A DNA stretch of 44,092 nucleotides, from assembly GCA_902793845.1 (NCBI GenBank), contig CADBFE010000003.1, positions 1-44,092 on the forward strand, written 5' to 3'. A model generated the notes under the pieces. It was not told where the DNA came from. It searched no databases and saw nothing but the letters and a program-made list of their open reading frames with translations. The translations under genes and the position numbers were made by a program. The DNA comes from an uncultured Lachnospiraceae bacterium. Lineage in GTDB: Bacteria > Bacillota > Clostridia > Lachnospirales > Lachnospiraceae. Shown here piece after piece: positions 1 to 8,082 of this stretch. Numbering within the stretch: the stretch's first letter is position 1; the number at the start of each line of letters is the position of its first letter.

Positions 1-405
1 CATGTACAGGACGGAACCAGATTTCATCATGAGAGATATGACGGCAAGGGCTATCCCGACGGTCTTAAAGGTGAAGAGATACCCCTGTTTGGCCGTATAA
101 TCAGTGTGGCTGATACATTTGATGCCATGACATCAAACCGTGTATATCGTAATCATATGGATACGGATTACGTCATGAACGAGATGAAGAGAGGCCGGGG
201 AACCCAGTTTGATCCGGATGCACTGGATGCATTTCTGCGCCTTATTGATAAAGGCGTTATCAATCTTGAAAAAATTTATGCCCAAAAACGCGCCGAGATA
301 CAGCAGGCAGATCCAAAGGCCCAGGAAGAGCTGGCCCGCCGTGTAGAGGAGGATAAAAAGATTCAGGAAGCCCAGATGAAAGATAAGGAGGGAGAAAAGT
401 CATGA
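1..405 (+). CDS. HD-GYP domain protein, C-terminal part (5' end outside window)
   Basis: The reading frame is open from the first base, so only the last 134 residues are present. They contain the third conserved block of HD-GYP phosphodiesterases, HHERYDGKGYPDG, followed by the usual IPLFGRIISVADTFDAM segment that carries the late metal-binding Asp. Known HD-GYP proteins hydrolyse cyclic di-GMP (some cGAMP) at a two- or three-iron centre. The HD dyad and any N-terminal sensor domain lie upstream and cannot be judged. The tail after about residue 95 is Glu/Lys-rich and probably helical. The stop overlaps the next start as ATGA, so the binding protein downstream is translationally coupled and probably functionally linked. 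Confidence 0.9.
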   Translation, partial: HVQDGTRFHHERYDGKGYPDGLKGEEIPLFGRIISVADTFDAMTSNRVYRNHMDTDYVMNEMKRGRGTQFDPDALDAFLRLIDKGVINLEKIYAQKRAEIQQADPKAQEELARRVEEDKKIQEAQMKDKEGEKS

Positions 406-1598
406 AGAGAGTATATTTAGTGACATTGCTTACATGCCTTATAGTTATGGCCGGATTCATATGGTGCTTCAATTACCTCAATCTCTCCGGGGGAAAGGAC
501 CATCTGACAGTAGGCTTTATTTATGATAACGACGAGAGTACTCCTTATACCTACAATTTTTCCCTTGCAAAAGATGCGGTTGAGAAAAAATACGGTGAAA
601 AAGTTGATATATTAACATGCAGCAACGTACTTGATGATGAGATGGAGGAGCCCTTAAGAGATCTTGCCAAGCAGGGATGCGATATCATTTTCTTTAACGG
701 ATACAGCAGCGCTGTAATGGAACTGGCACCGGAATATCCGGATATAGAGTTTTGCCAGGCATCATATATGGATATGAAAGGCGTAACGGTACCTGACAAC
801 TATCATACTTTTAAAGGCGAAGCCTTTGAAGGCCGTTATGTAAGTGGTATAGCTGCCGGAATGAAGATACAGCAGATGATAGATGAAGGCATCATTACGA
901 GCGATCAGGCTATCGTAGGATTTGTGGCGGCATTTCCAAATTCTGAAGTAATATCGGGATATACAGCATTTTTCCTCGGTGTCCGCTCGGTAGTACCGGA
1001 TGCAGTAATGCGGGTTTGTTACACAGAGACATGGAGCAGTTACGCCCTTGAAAAGAGCGCTGCAGAGCAGCTCATAGAAGACGGATGCGTGATCATATCA
1101 CAGCATACCGACACCATAGGTCCTGCAATTGCATGCGAGGAAGCAGCCGATAAGGACAGGGATGTGTATTTCATAGGATGGGGCCAGAGCATGTCAGAGG
1201 TAGCTCCCGGCTCGTCTATCGTAACGGCCAGGATATGCTGGGAACCATACGTACTCTCTGCTGTAGAAGCAGTCATGTCAAATAAGACAATTGAAAAAGT
1301 GGTTTCAGCCAGAATATTTGGCAGCGATGCAAGTGCCGGATTTGATTGCGGATGGGTGGAAATGATTGATTTAAACGGGCCGATAGCTGCTCCCGGTACC
1401 CAGGAAGCCATGGATAAAGCCATAGAGATGTTTAATAAGGGCAACGGAGACTTTGTTTTTAAGGGAGATTATACGGGAGTATCGATATCCGATCCGTCAA
1501 AGACAATTGATCTTAAAAACGGTTATACAGAAAATGAATACACTTCGTATCCCCTGTTTGATTATGTCCTTGATGATGTGATCACGGTGATAGAGTAA
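402..1598 (+). CDS. BMP/PnrA-family substrate-binding protein, membrane-anchored
   Basis: This 398-residue protein has the layout of the BMP (basic membrane protein, PnrA/Med) family of periplasmic-binding-like proteins: a VGFIYDND opening strand, a DIIFFNGYSSA strand, an EGRYVSGIAAGM helix, FVAAFPNSEVISGY, and a final GWVEM segment. Family members usually bind nucleosides for ABC import or act as the ligand-binding part of regulators such as Med. Here residues about 5-28 form a hydrophobic helix with no clear lipobox before the Cys, so it is probably anchored by an uncleaved helix. No permease or ATPase gene follows; instead it is coupled by a 4-bp ATGA overlap to the HD-GYP gene. A sensory role is therefore as likely as transport. 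The family call is firm; the ligand is unknown. Confidence 0.8.
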   Translation: MKRVYLVTLLTCLIVMAGFIWCFNYLNLSGGKDHLTVGFIYDNDESTPYTYNFSLAKDAVEKKYGEKVDILTCSNVLDDEMEEPLRDLAKQGCDIIFFNGYSSAVMELAPEYPDIEFCQASYMDMKGVTVPDNYHTFKGEAFEGRYVSGIAAGMKIQQMIDEGIITSDQAIVGFVAAFPNSEVISGYTAFFLGVRSVVPDAVMRVCYTETWSSYALEKSAAEQLIEDGCVIISQHTDTIGPAIACEEAADKDRDVYFIGWGQSMSEVAPGSSIVTARICWEPYVLSAVEAVMSNKTIEKVVSARIFGSDASAGFDCGWVEMIDLNGPIAAPGTQEAMDKAIEMFNKGNGDFVFKGDYTGVSISDPSKTIDLKNGYTENEYTSYPLFDYVLDDVITVIE

Positions 1599-1611
1599 AA
1601 AATATAAATCA

Positions 1612-1640
1612 TTGACTTGATTTTGAATATAGCATAATAT
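1612..1640 (+). promoter_or_regulatory. Candidate sigma-A promoter for serC-serA
   Basis: TTGACT at 1612-1617 is followed by CATAAT at 1633-1638 (15-bp spacer) or the overlapping TAATAT at 1635-1640 (17-bp spacer). It lies about 85 bp before serC in AT-rich DNA after the upstream stop. The leader is too short for a large riboswitch and I see none. Confidence 0.55.
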
Positions 1641-1723
1641 TAACACTGTACTTTTATTTGCGTTTTATTCTATATATTTTATATGAAATGATGCGCAAAA
1701 CATATATTTAGGAGGAGACAAAA

Positions 1724-2809
1724 ATGGGAAGAGTTTATAATTTCTCAGCAGGACCTGCGGTATTACCCGAAGAGGTTCTTAAAGAAGCAGCAGAGGAGAT
1801 GATGGATTATAAGGGATCCGGTCAGTCCGTAATGGAGATGAGCCATCGATCGAAAGTATACGATACCATTATCAAGGAAGCTGAAGCTGATCTTAGAGAG
1901 CTTATGAATATTCCTGATAATTATAAGGTACTGTTTTTACAGGGTGGTGCTTCACAGTTCTTTGCAGAGGTTCCTATGAACATGATGAAGAACAAAAAGG
2001 CCGGATATATCATCACAGGCCAGTGGGCAAAGAAGGCATTCCAGGAGGCAAAGATCTACGGTGAGGCTGTAGAGCTTGCATCTTCAGCAGATAAGACATT
2101 CAGCTATATTCCTGACTGCTCTGATCTCCCTATCACAGATGATATGGATTATGTATATATCTGCGAGAACAATACCATTTATGGTACAAAATATAAGAAA
2201 CTCCCTGATACAAAGGGCAAGATCCTCGTATCTGATGTGTCATCATGCTTTTTATCAGAGCCCGTTGATGTGACAAAATACGGTGTTATTTACGGTGGTG
2301 TACAGAAGAATGTAGGACCTGCAGGATGTGTGATCGCTATTATCAGAGAAGACCTCATCACAGATGAGTGTCTCCCCGGAACACCTACCATGCTTAAATG
2401 GAAGACCCAGGCAGACAACGATTCACTTTACAATACGCCTCCCTGCTACACAATCTATATTTGTGGCAAGGTATTCAAGTGGCTCAAGAAAATGGGTGGA
2501 CTTGAAGAGATGAAGAAGCGCAACGAGGAGAAGGCAAAGATCCTTTACGATTTCCTTGATTCTTCAAAGCTCTTTAAGGGTACTGTTGTAAAGGAAGACA
2601 GATCACTCATGAATGTACCTTTTGTAACCGGCGACGAGGAACTTGATGCCAAGTTTGTAAAGGCTGCTACAGAGGCTGGATTTGTAAACCTTAAGGGACA
2701 CAGATCAGTAGGCGGTATGAGAGCATCTATCTACAATGCAATGCCTAAGGAAGGCGTAGAGAAACTCGTTGAGTTCATGAAGAAATTTGAAGCAGAGAAT
2801 GCTAAATAA
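1724..2809 (+). CDS. serC: Phosphoserine aminotransferase
   Basis: The 361-residue product is a class V PLP aminotransferase that converts 3-phosphohydroxypyruvate and glutamate to O-phosphoserine. It opens with the SerC signature VYNFSAGPAVLPEEVL, has the LFLQGGASQFF segment, and carries the PLP Lys in YGGVQKNVGPAG. The C-terminus has the substrate-binding HRSVGGMRASIYNA motif. Length matches the family. The start is set by GGAGGAG eight bases upstream. It is 11 bp from serA, with which it forms the first two steps of serine synthesis. No serB follows. Confidence 0.97.
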   Translation: MGRVYNFSAGPAVLPEEVLKEAAEEMMDYKGSGQSVMEMSHRSKVYDTIIKEAEADLRELMNIPDNYKVLFLQGGASQFFAEVPMNMMKNKKAGYIITGQWAKKAFQEAKIYGEAVELASSADKTFSYIPDCSDLPITDDMDYVYICENNTIYGTKYKKLPDTKGKILVSDVSSCFLSEPVDVTKYGVIYGGVQKNVGPAGCVIAIIREDLITDECLPGTPTMLKWKTQADNDSLYNTPPCYTIYICGKVFKWLKKMGGLEEMKKRNEEKAKILYDFLDSSKLFKGTVVKEDRSLMNVPFVTGDEELDAKFVKAATEAGFVNLKGHRSVGGMRASIYNAMPKEGVEKLVEFMKKFEAENAK

Positions 2810-2820
2810 GGAGTATAAAA

Positions 2821-3984
2821 ATGTTTAAATATAATTGCCTTAATCCAATCGCAAAGGTTGGTCTTGATAAGTTTTCAATCGATTATGCAAAGACAGAGGA
2901 TATGAATGAGGCAGACGGCGTACTTGTCCGTTCTGCAGCAATGCACGACCTTGAGCTCCCGGCATCCCTTAAAGTCATTGCCAGAGCCGGTGCAGGTGTA
3001 AACAATATCCCTCTTGATAAGTGTGCCGAGCAGGGTATCGTGGTATTTAACACACCCGGTGCCAACGCAAATGCCGTTAAGGAACTCGTACTCGCAGGAA
3101 TGCTCCTTGGCAGCCGTGATATCGTAGGCGGTATTGAGTGGGTTAAAGAAAATAAGGTCGATGAAGGCATTGCAAAATCAGCTGAGAAGGCAAAGAAGGC
3201 TTTTGCAGGTACAGAAGTACTCGGCAAGAAACTCGGTATCATCGGTCTCGGTGCCATAGGTGTACTTGTTGCAAATGCAGCCGTAGGACTCGGTATGGAA
3301 GTATACGGATACGATCCCTATCTTTCAGTAAAGAGCGCATGGAGCCTTGATACATCAGTTAAGCATGTGGTAGATGTAAATGATATCTACAAGAACTGTG
3401 ACTATATCACAATCCATGTACCTCTTATGGATGCTACAAAGAATACGATCAACAAGGATGCAGTCCAGATGATGAAGGACGGTGTGATCATCCTTAACTT
3501 TGCAAGAGATTTGCTCTGCGATGAGAAGGCTATCCTCGACGGAATTAAGGCAGGTAAGGTGAGAAAGTATATCTCTGACTTCCCTAATCCTACAACTGCA
3601 GGTCAGGACGGTGTCATCGTAATTCCTCACCTTGGAGCATCTACAGAAGAGGCAGAGGACAACTGTGCAAAGATGGCTGTTGACGAGATGAGAAACTTCC
3701 TTGAGAACGGTAATATCGTCAACTCCGTTAACTATCCTAACTGTGATATGGGTGTATGCTCTACAGCAGGACGAGTTACAATCTGCCATAAGAATACTGC
3801 AAACATGATCACAAAGTTTACAGCTACATTCGGAGACCTTAATGTCAACATCGAAAACATGATGAATAAGTCAAAGGGTGATTATGCGTATACAATGCTT
3901 GATGTTGCAGCACCTGTAACAGATGAGCAGGTTGCCGCTCTTGAGAAGATCGAGGGCGTAATCCGTGTTCGTGTAATCAAATAA
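2821..3984 (+). CDS. serA: D-3-phosphoglycerate dehydrogenase with ACT domain
   Basis: This 387-residue cytosolic enzyme oxidises 3-phosphoglycerate to 3-phosphohydroxypyruvate with NAD+. It has the N-terminal substrate domain (ARAGAGVNNIP at about 57-67), a Rossmann GLGAIG motif at about 142-147, the active-site Arg in NFARDLLCDE, and the catalytic His270 in IPHLGASTEEAEDN. The last 70 residues form an ACT-type regulatory domain, which in relatives can bind serine. The segment that normally carries the catalytic Glu (VFxxEP) reads DFPNPT at 253-258, so that partner is not obvious. A GGAG site precedes the ATG. Co-transcribed with serC. Confidence 0.95.
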   Translation: MFKYNCLNPIAKVGLDKFSIDYAKTEDMNEADGVLVRSAAMHDLELPASLKVIARAGAGVNNIPLDKCAEQGIVVFNTPGANANAVKELVLAGMLLGSRDIVGGIEWVKENKVDEGIAKSAEKAKKAFAGTEVLGKKLGIIGLGAIGVLVANAAVGLGMEVYGYDPYLSVKSAWSLDTSVKHVVDVNDIYKNCDYITIHVPLMDATKNTINKDAVQMMKDGVIILNFARDLLCDEKAILDGIKAGKVRKYISDFPNPTTAGQDGVIVIPHLGASTEEAEDNCAKMAVDEMRNFLENGNIVNSVNYPNCDMGVCSTAGRVTICHKNTANMITKFTATFGDLNVNIENMMNKSKGDYAYTMLDVAAPVTDEQVAALEKIEGVIRVRVIK

Positions 3985-4010
3985 AGTTATATTGTAAATA
4001 CCTAAGGCAC

Positions 4011-4071
4011 AAAAAAGGGGTACACACTGAGCGCACGCTCCACTACGCAATGTGTGTACCCCATATTTTTT
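4011..4071. terminator. Bidirectional intrinsic terminator between serA and the convergent small gene
   Basis: Perfect 11-bp arms GGGGTACACAC (4017-4027) and GTGTGTACCCC (4052-4062) enclose a smaller hairpin GAGCG-CA-CGCTC (4029-4040). An A6 run precedes the stem and a T6 run follows it, so it can act on both strands. The right end lies 18 bp from the stop of the convergent gene. Confidence 0.88.
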
Positions 4072-4088
4072 GCTCATATCGGCACGGA

Positions 4089-4358
4089 TTACGGCATCGA
4101 ATCCCCGTAGGAGTTCATATTGCCCATGGTGCTCTGGAACTTCTTCTCAACATTGACACCGCGCTCTGAAGCCAGATCCATATACCTGATGAACACATCC
4201 TCTACTGCAACGCCTTCCTCGGCTGCAATCTCCTCCATAACAGGCTTTAACTTCTCAAGCTGAAACGAAACCTTGGTCTTCTGGGGATCAATCCCGTCGA
4301 GAACTTTGTCTGCATATTCATTAATTCGGTCAAGAAAGACCTTTTCCTTATCTGTCAT
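4089..4358 (-). CDS. Conserved-looking small protein, unknown function (89 aa)
   Basis: An 89-residue acidic, helical, soluble protein with no motif I recognise. It is credible as a gene because it has a strong GGAGG site seven bases before the ATG on the minus strand, a good minus-strand promoter just upstream, and a terminator immediately downstream. It is convergent with serA and divergent from the DUF1015 gene. The middle (PVMEEIAAEEGVAVEDVFIRY) reads like two amphipathic helices. No signal peptide or membrane segment. Confidence 0.75.
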   Translation of the reverse strand: MTDKEKVFLDRINEYADKVLDGIDPQKTKVSFQLEKLKPVMEEIAAEEGVAVEDVFIRYMDLASERGVNVEKKFQSTMGNMNSYGDSMP

Positions 4359-4391
4359 GATAAAACCTCCGAAATATGTTTTACGAACTAT

Positions 4392-4419
4392 ATTCTATCA
4401 CAACATCATTTTTCGTCAA
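4392..4419 (-). promoter_or_regulatory. Sigma-A promoter for the 89-aa minus-strand gene
   Basis: Read on the minus strand, TTGACG (4419-4414) and TAGAAT (4397-4392) are separated by 16 bp. The -10 lies about 35 bp before the ATG. This is one of the better promoter matches in the window. Confidence 0.7.
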
Positions 4420-4444
4420 AGTTATGGTAAATACATGGTATTTT

Positions 4445-4453
4445 TGATAAAAT
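4445..4453 (+). promoter_or_regulatory. Extended -10 promoter for the DUF1015 operon
   Basis: TG-A-TAAAAT at 4445-4453 is an extended -10 element with no good -35. It lies 22 bp before the DUF1015 start and would give a short leader holding only the GGAGGA ribosome site. Confidence 0.45.
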
Positions 4454-4475
4454 ATTGATTTAATGGAGGATAAAA

Positions 4476-5714
4476 ATGGCACAGATATTTCCTTTTAAAG
4501 CAGTCAGACCGTCAAAAGAATATGCGGATATAATACCCGCACTTCCTTATGATGTTTATTCCAGAGCAGAAGCTAAAGCAGAGGTTGCAAAGCATCCCCA
4601 TTCGTTTCTTGCGATAGACAGGCCGGAAACCAATTTTGACGACAGCAATTTTGATATGTACAGTGACGAGGCTTATGAGAAAGCTGCTTCAATGCTTAAG
4701 GCATGGAAAGAAGAGGGCAGCTTTGTAACTGATGAGGAGCCTCACTATTATGTATACGAGCTCACTATGTGTGGCAGGAGCCAGACCGGTATCGTGGGCT
4801 GTGCATCAATTGATGATTACTTAAACGGTGTCATCAAAAAGCACGAAAATACCAGGAGAGACAAGGAAGAGGACAGAGTCCGCCATGTATATACATGTTC
4901 GGCCCAGACAGGTCCTATCTTTTTGGCATACAGAGGCGATGCAAAATTAAAGCTCGCCATCCAGGAGATCAAAAAAGAGGATTCTCTCTACGACGTGACA
5001 GGTGATGACGGCATCAGACACAGAGTGTGGATCGTCACTGATGAAGCTGATACAGAGCTTATCAAAAAGACTTTTGACAATATGGACAGTATCTATATTG
5101 CCGACGGTCATCACAGATGTGCATCTGCTGTCAGGGTTGGACTCATGAAGAGGGAGGAAAATCCCTCATACGACGGAAGTGAAGAGTTTAACAGGTTTAT
5201 GGCTGTGCTTTTCCCTGATGAAGAGCTCTCCATACTTGATTACAACAGAGTTGTTAATGACCTAAACGGTCTTGATCAGATGGTATTTATGAGCGAGATT
5301 GCAAAGCACTTCTCAATCGGAGATCCGTCATACAAGGCAATCAAACCGTCAAAGAAGGGCGAGATATCAATGTACCTTAAGGGACTCTGGTATCCCCTTA
5401 CGATCAAGGATAATGCTACAAGCGATGATCCCGTGGAGGGACTTGATGTGGCTATCCTGCAGAAATATGTACTTGATGAAATCCTTGATATAAAAGATCC
5501 GACTACAGACAAGAGGATCTCTTTTGTAGGTGGTATCAGGGGACTTGCGGAGCTTGAGAAAAATGTGGCTGCAGGAGCCGCGGTTGCATTTGCGATGTAT
5601 CCCACATCGATAGACGAGCTGTTTCGTGTTGCTGATGCGGGATTGCTCATGCCGCCTAAATCCACATGGTTTGAGCCTAAGCTTAAAAGTGGATTTTTCA
5701 TACATGAATTTTAA
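4476..5714 (+). CDS. DUF1015 family protein
   Basis: A 412-residue soluble protein of the DUF1015 (COG4198) family, recognised from the opening AQIFPFKAVRP, the PYDVYSRAEA segment, HENTRRDKEEDR, and the central ADGHHRCASAVR motif at residues 209-220. The biochemical activity of the family is not established to my knowledge. The DGHHR motif recalls the phosphate-binding DGxHR-type box of ParB/sulfiredoxin/serine-kinase-like folds; that is only a resemblance by eye. It lies close to serC-serA, which lack an adjacent serB, so a role near phosphoserine is a reasonable guess. ATG follows GGAGGA by five bases. The next gene begins 17 bp downstream. Confidence 0.88.
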   Translation: MAQIFPFKAVRPSKEYADIIPALPYDVYSRAEAKAEVAKHPHSFLAIDRPETNFDDSNFDMYSDEAYEKAASMLKAWKEEGSFVTDEEPHYYVYELTMCGRSQTGIVGCASIDDYLNGVIKKHENTRRDKEEDRVRHVYTCSAQTGPIFLAYRGDAKLKLAIQEIKKEDSLYDVTGDDGIRHRVWIVTDEADTELIKKTFDNMDSIYIADGHHRCASAVRVGLMKREENPSYDGSEEFNRFMAVLFPDEELSILDYNRVVNDLNGLDQMVFMSEIAKHFSIGDPSYKAIKPSKKGEISMYLKGLWYPLTIKDNATSDDPVEGLDVAILQKYVLDEILDIKDPTTDKRISFVGGIRGLAELEKNVAAGAAVAFAMYPTSIDELFRVADAGLLMPPKSTWFEPKLKSGFFIHEF

Positions 5715-5731
5715 CTTGGAGGGTTACGAAG

Positions 5732-8068
5732 GTGAGTAAAAAAATTTACGATCTTATGGACTGGGCTGCTATCGAAGAGATAGTATACGGGGAAGCCATG
5801 CATCCTGAAAGACTTCTCGGAGCCCATAATGTAAACAGAAATACACTTGTACAGTGCTTTTTCCCGGGGGCAAAATCGGTATCGCTGATCACAGATGACG
5901 GCGAAAACATAAAGATGGAAAAGCATGATGATGCAGGATTTTTTGCAACTCTTTTGCCCGGCAAGGACAGGAAAGATTATAAATATCATGTATCCGGCAA
6001 CGATAAAAACGAAAGACCAAGGGATTACTATGAGGTTTATACAGGAGAAACACTTTTAAAGGAAAGTGAGCTTGACCTCATTATGTCAGGCAGTGACTTT
6101 GAAGTATATAAAAAACTTGGATCCCACGTGATGACAATAGGCGGCAGAAAGGGAGTACGCTTTTGTGTATGGGCGCCTAATGCCAGAAGAGTCAGTGTAG
6201 TCGGAGATTTCAACGAGTGGAACGGTCTGACTCATCAGATGATAAAGGATGAGAATACCGGTATCTACTCAATATTTATCCCGGGACTGAAAGCGGGAGA
6301 AAAGTATAAATATGAGATGCTGATATCAGGCACGGAGAAAATCTTAAAGCCTGATCCGTACGCTTTCCAGACAGACGGCAGCGATGAGAATGCATCGATT
6401 GTCAGCGACAGATTTTCATTTAAATGGAATGATGCCGATTATATGAAAAATCGCAAAAAGGCCGATTTTTGTTCATCACCTTTAAATCTGTATGAGATTA
6501 ACCCGGAGACAGTAAAGGACGGTGCAGGCCTTAAGAATGCTTCAAAGAGCATAATAACTCATATGAAAAACTATGGTTATACCCACGCAGACCTTATGCC
6601 GGTGCTCGAATATGCGGGAACAAATCCTTATGTACCTTCATCGGTATATGCCATTAGCCATAAGGCAGGGGGCAGCGAGGAACTGGCATTTTTTGTAAAT
6701 GCTCTCCATGAAGAGGGACTCGGTGTCATCCTCCAGTATCCTGTTGGTTCATTTGATCAGGGCAAGGGTGGTATCAGTTTTTTTGACGGTACATGCCTCT
6801 ATGAGCATCAGGATTTCAGAAAGGGAGTTGATCCCAGAACCGGCGCCAAGATATACAGATACGGCGATCCTGTTGTAGATGAGTACATTTTATCCAATGC
6901 AAAATATCTGAAAGAAACATTTCATATAGACGGATTCAAGTTTACCGATGTGAGCAGTATGCTATACCTTGATTATTACAGAGGTGATAATGAGTGGATG
7001 CCCAATATCTACGGAGGTAATGAAAATCTTGAGTCTATCAATTTCATAAAGAGGATAAACAGATCACTTCATGAAGATGACGGATTTATAACAATCGCCG
7101 AGGAAAAGAGCGGATGGCCGTTTATCTCAGATATTAAGGGGATGTCTGAAAAAGACAAGAGTGACTGTCTGCTCTTTGATTTTGTCATGAATAACGGCTT
7201 TAATGAGGACGTTCTGTCATATATGATTAACGACCCCATTGAGAGATACAGACATCATGATGAGCTGACAATGGCATCCGTATATCAGTACAGAGAAAAT
7301 TATATCAGCTATATTTCCCATGAAAATGTCGGGGATAACATTAACTCACTGCTTAATATGATGCCGGGCTCGGAAGAGGAAAAGAGAGCAAACTTAAGGG
7401 CAATGTATGGATATATACTGACCATGCCGGGTAAAAAAGAAATCTTTATGGGCCAGGATCAGATATTTGATACAGACGGCGAGGAGAAAACGGAAAATAA
7501 AGAGTTTTCTGCTTATATGAAAGATCTGCTTAAGCTTGTCGGTACGAGAAAAGCTCTCTCTGTATATGATTTTGATTCCAAAGGATTTGACTGGATCAAT
7601 AATTTCTCAGCCAATGAGAATGTAATCGTTTATACAAGATCCGGCGTAAAGCCGGAGGATACCCTGACGATCATCGTTAACTTTGCAAACGTTACGAGAA
7701 ACAGATACCATATCGGCGTACCTGCTTACGGAAAATACAGAGAAGTATTTTCTTCTGATGACAAGAAATACGGCGGAGAAGGAAGAGGCAATGACCGTGT
7801 ACTTCCTGCCAGAAAAAAAGAGTGCGATGCAAGAGATGACTCAGTCTCCCTGACTCTGCCTCCTCTCTCGATAACCATTCTCTCATATACACCTTTTACC
7901 AAAGCAGAGCTTGAGACCATGGAGAAACAACGCCAGGCCAGAGAGAAAGCTCTGGCTGAGAGAAATAAAAAGCGTGAGCTCTTTATAGCTGAGAAAAAGA
8001 AGATCAGAGAGGAACTCTACGCAGAGCTTGAAAAGCGTATGGCTGAGGCCGAGAAAAAATACAGATAA
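5732..8068 (+). CDS. GlgB-like (GH13/CBM48) protein, probable pseudoenzyme with helical tail
   Basis: The 778-residue product has the architecture of glycogen branching enzymes: an N-terminal module, a CBM48 domain (RFCVWAPNARRVSVVGDFNEW, about 145-240), a GH13 barrel, and a C-terminal beta domain. The scaffold is unmistakable (SSMLYLDYYRGDNEWMPN, YGGNENLESINF), but catalytic blocks are altered. Region I DWVPxHF reads QYPVGSF (335-341). Region II GxRxDAVASM reads GFKFTDVSSM, putting Thr405 where the nucleophile Asp should be. Region III keeps AEE (456-458). Region IV SHDE reads SHEN (529-532). An inactive glycan-binding or regulatory role is inferred. The last 60 residues form a highly charged Glu/Lys/Arg helix, probably coiled coil, absent from ordinary GlgB. 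Start is GTG, eight bases after GGAGGG. Confidence 0.85.
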   Translation: MSKKIYDLMDWAAIEEIVYGEAMHPERLLGAHNVNRNTLVQCFFPGAKSVSLITDDGENIKMEKHDDAGFFATLLPGKDRKDYKYHVSGNDKNERPRDYYEVYTGETLLKESELDLIMSGSDFEVYKKLGSHVMTIGGRKGVRFCVWAPNARRVSVVGDFNEWNGLTHQMIKDENTGIYSIFIPGLKAGEKYKYEMLISGTEKILKPDPYAFQTDGSDENASIVSDRFSFKWNDADYMKNRKKADFCSSPLNLYEINPETVKDGAGLKNASKSIITHMKNYGYTHADLMPVLEYAGTNPYVPSSVYAISHKAGGSEELAFFVNALHEEGLGVILQYPVGSFDQGKGGISFFDGTCLYEHQDFRKGVDPRTGAKIYRYGDPVVDEYILSNAKYLKETFHIDGFKFTDVSSMLYLDYYRGDNEWMPNIYGGNENLESINFIKRINRSLHEDDGFITIAEEKSGWPFISDIKGMSEKDKSDCLLFDFVMNNGFNEDVLSYMINDPIERYRHHDELTMASVYQYRENYISYISHENVGDNINSLLNMMPGSEEEKRANLRAMYGYILTMPGKKEIFMGQDQIFDTDGEEKTENKEFSAYMKDLLKLVGTRKALSVYDFDSKGFDWINNFSANENVIVYTRSGVKPEDTLTIIVNFANVTRNRYHIGVPAYGKYREVFSSDDKKYGGEGRGNDRVLPARKKECDARDDSVSLTLPPLSITILSYTPFTKAELETMEKQRQAREKALAERNKKRELFIAEKKKIREELYAELEKRMAEAEKKYR

Positions 8069-8082
8069 AACCGGATTGAAAA

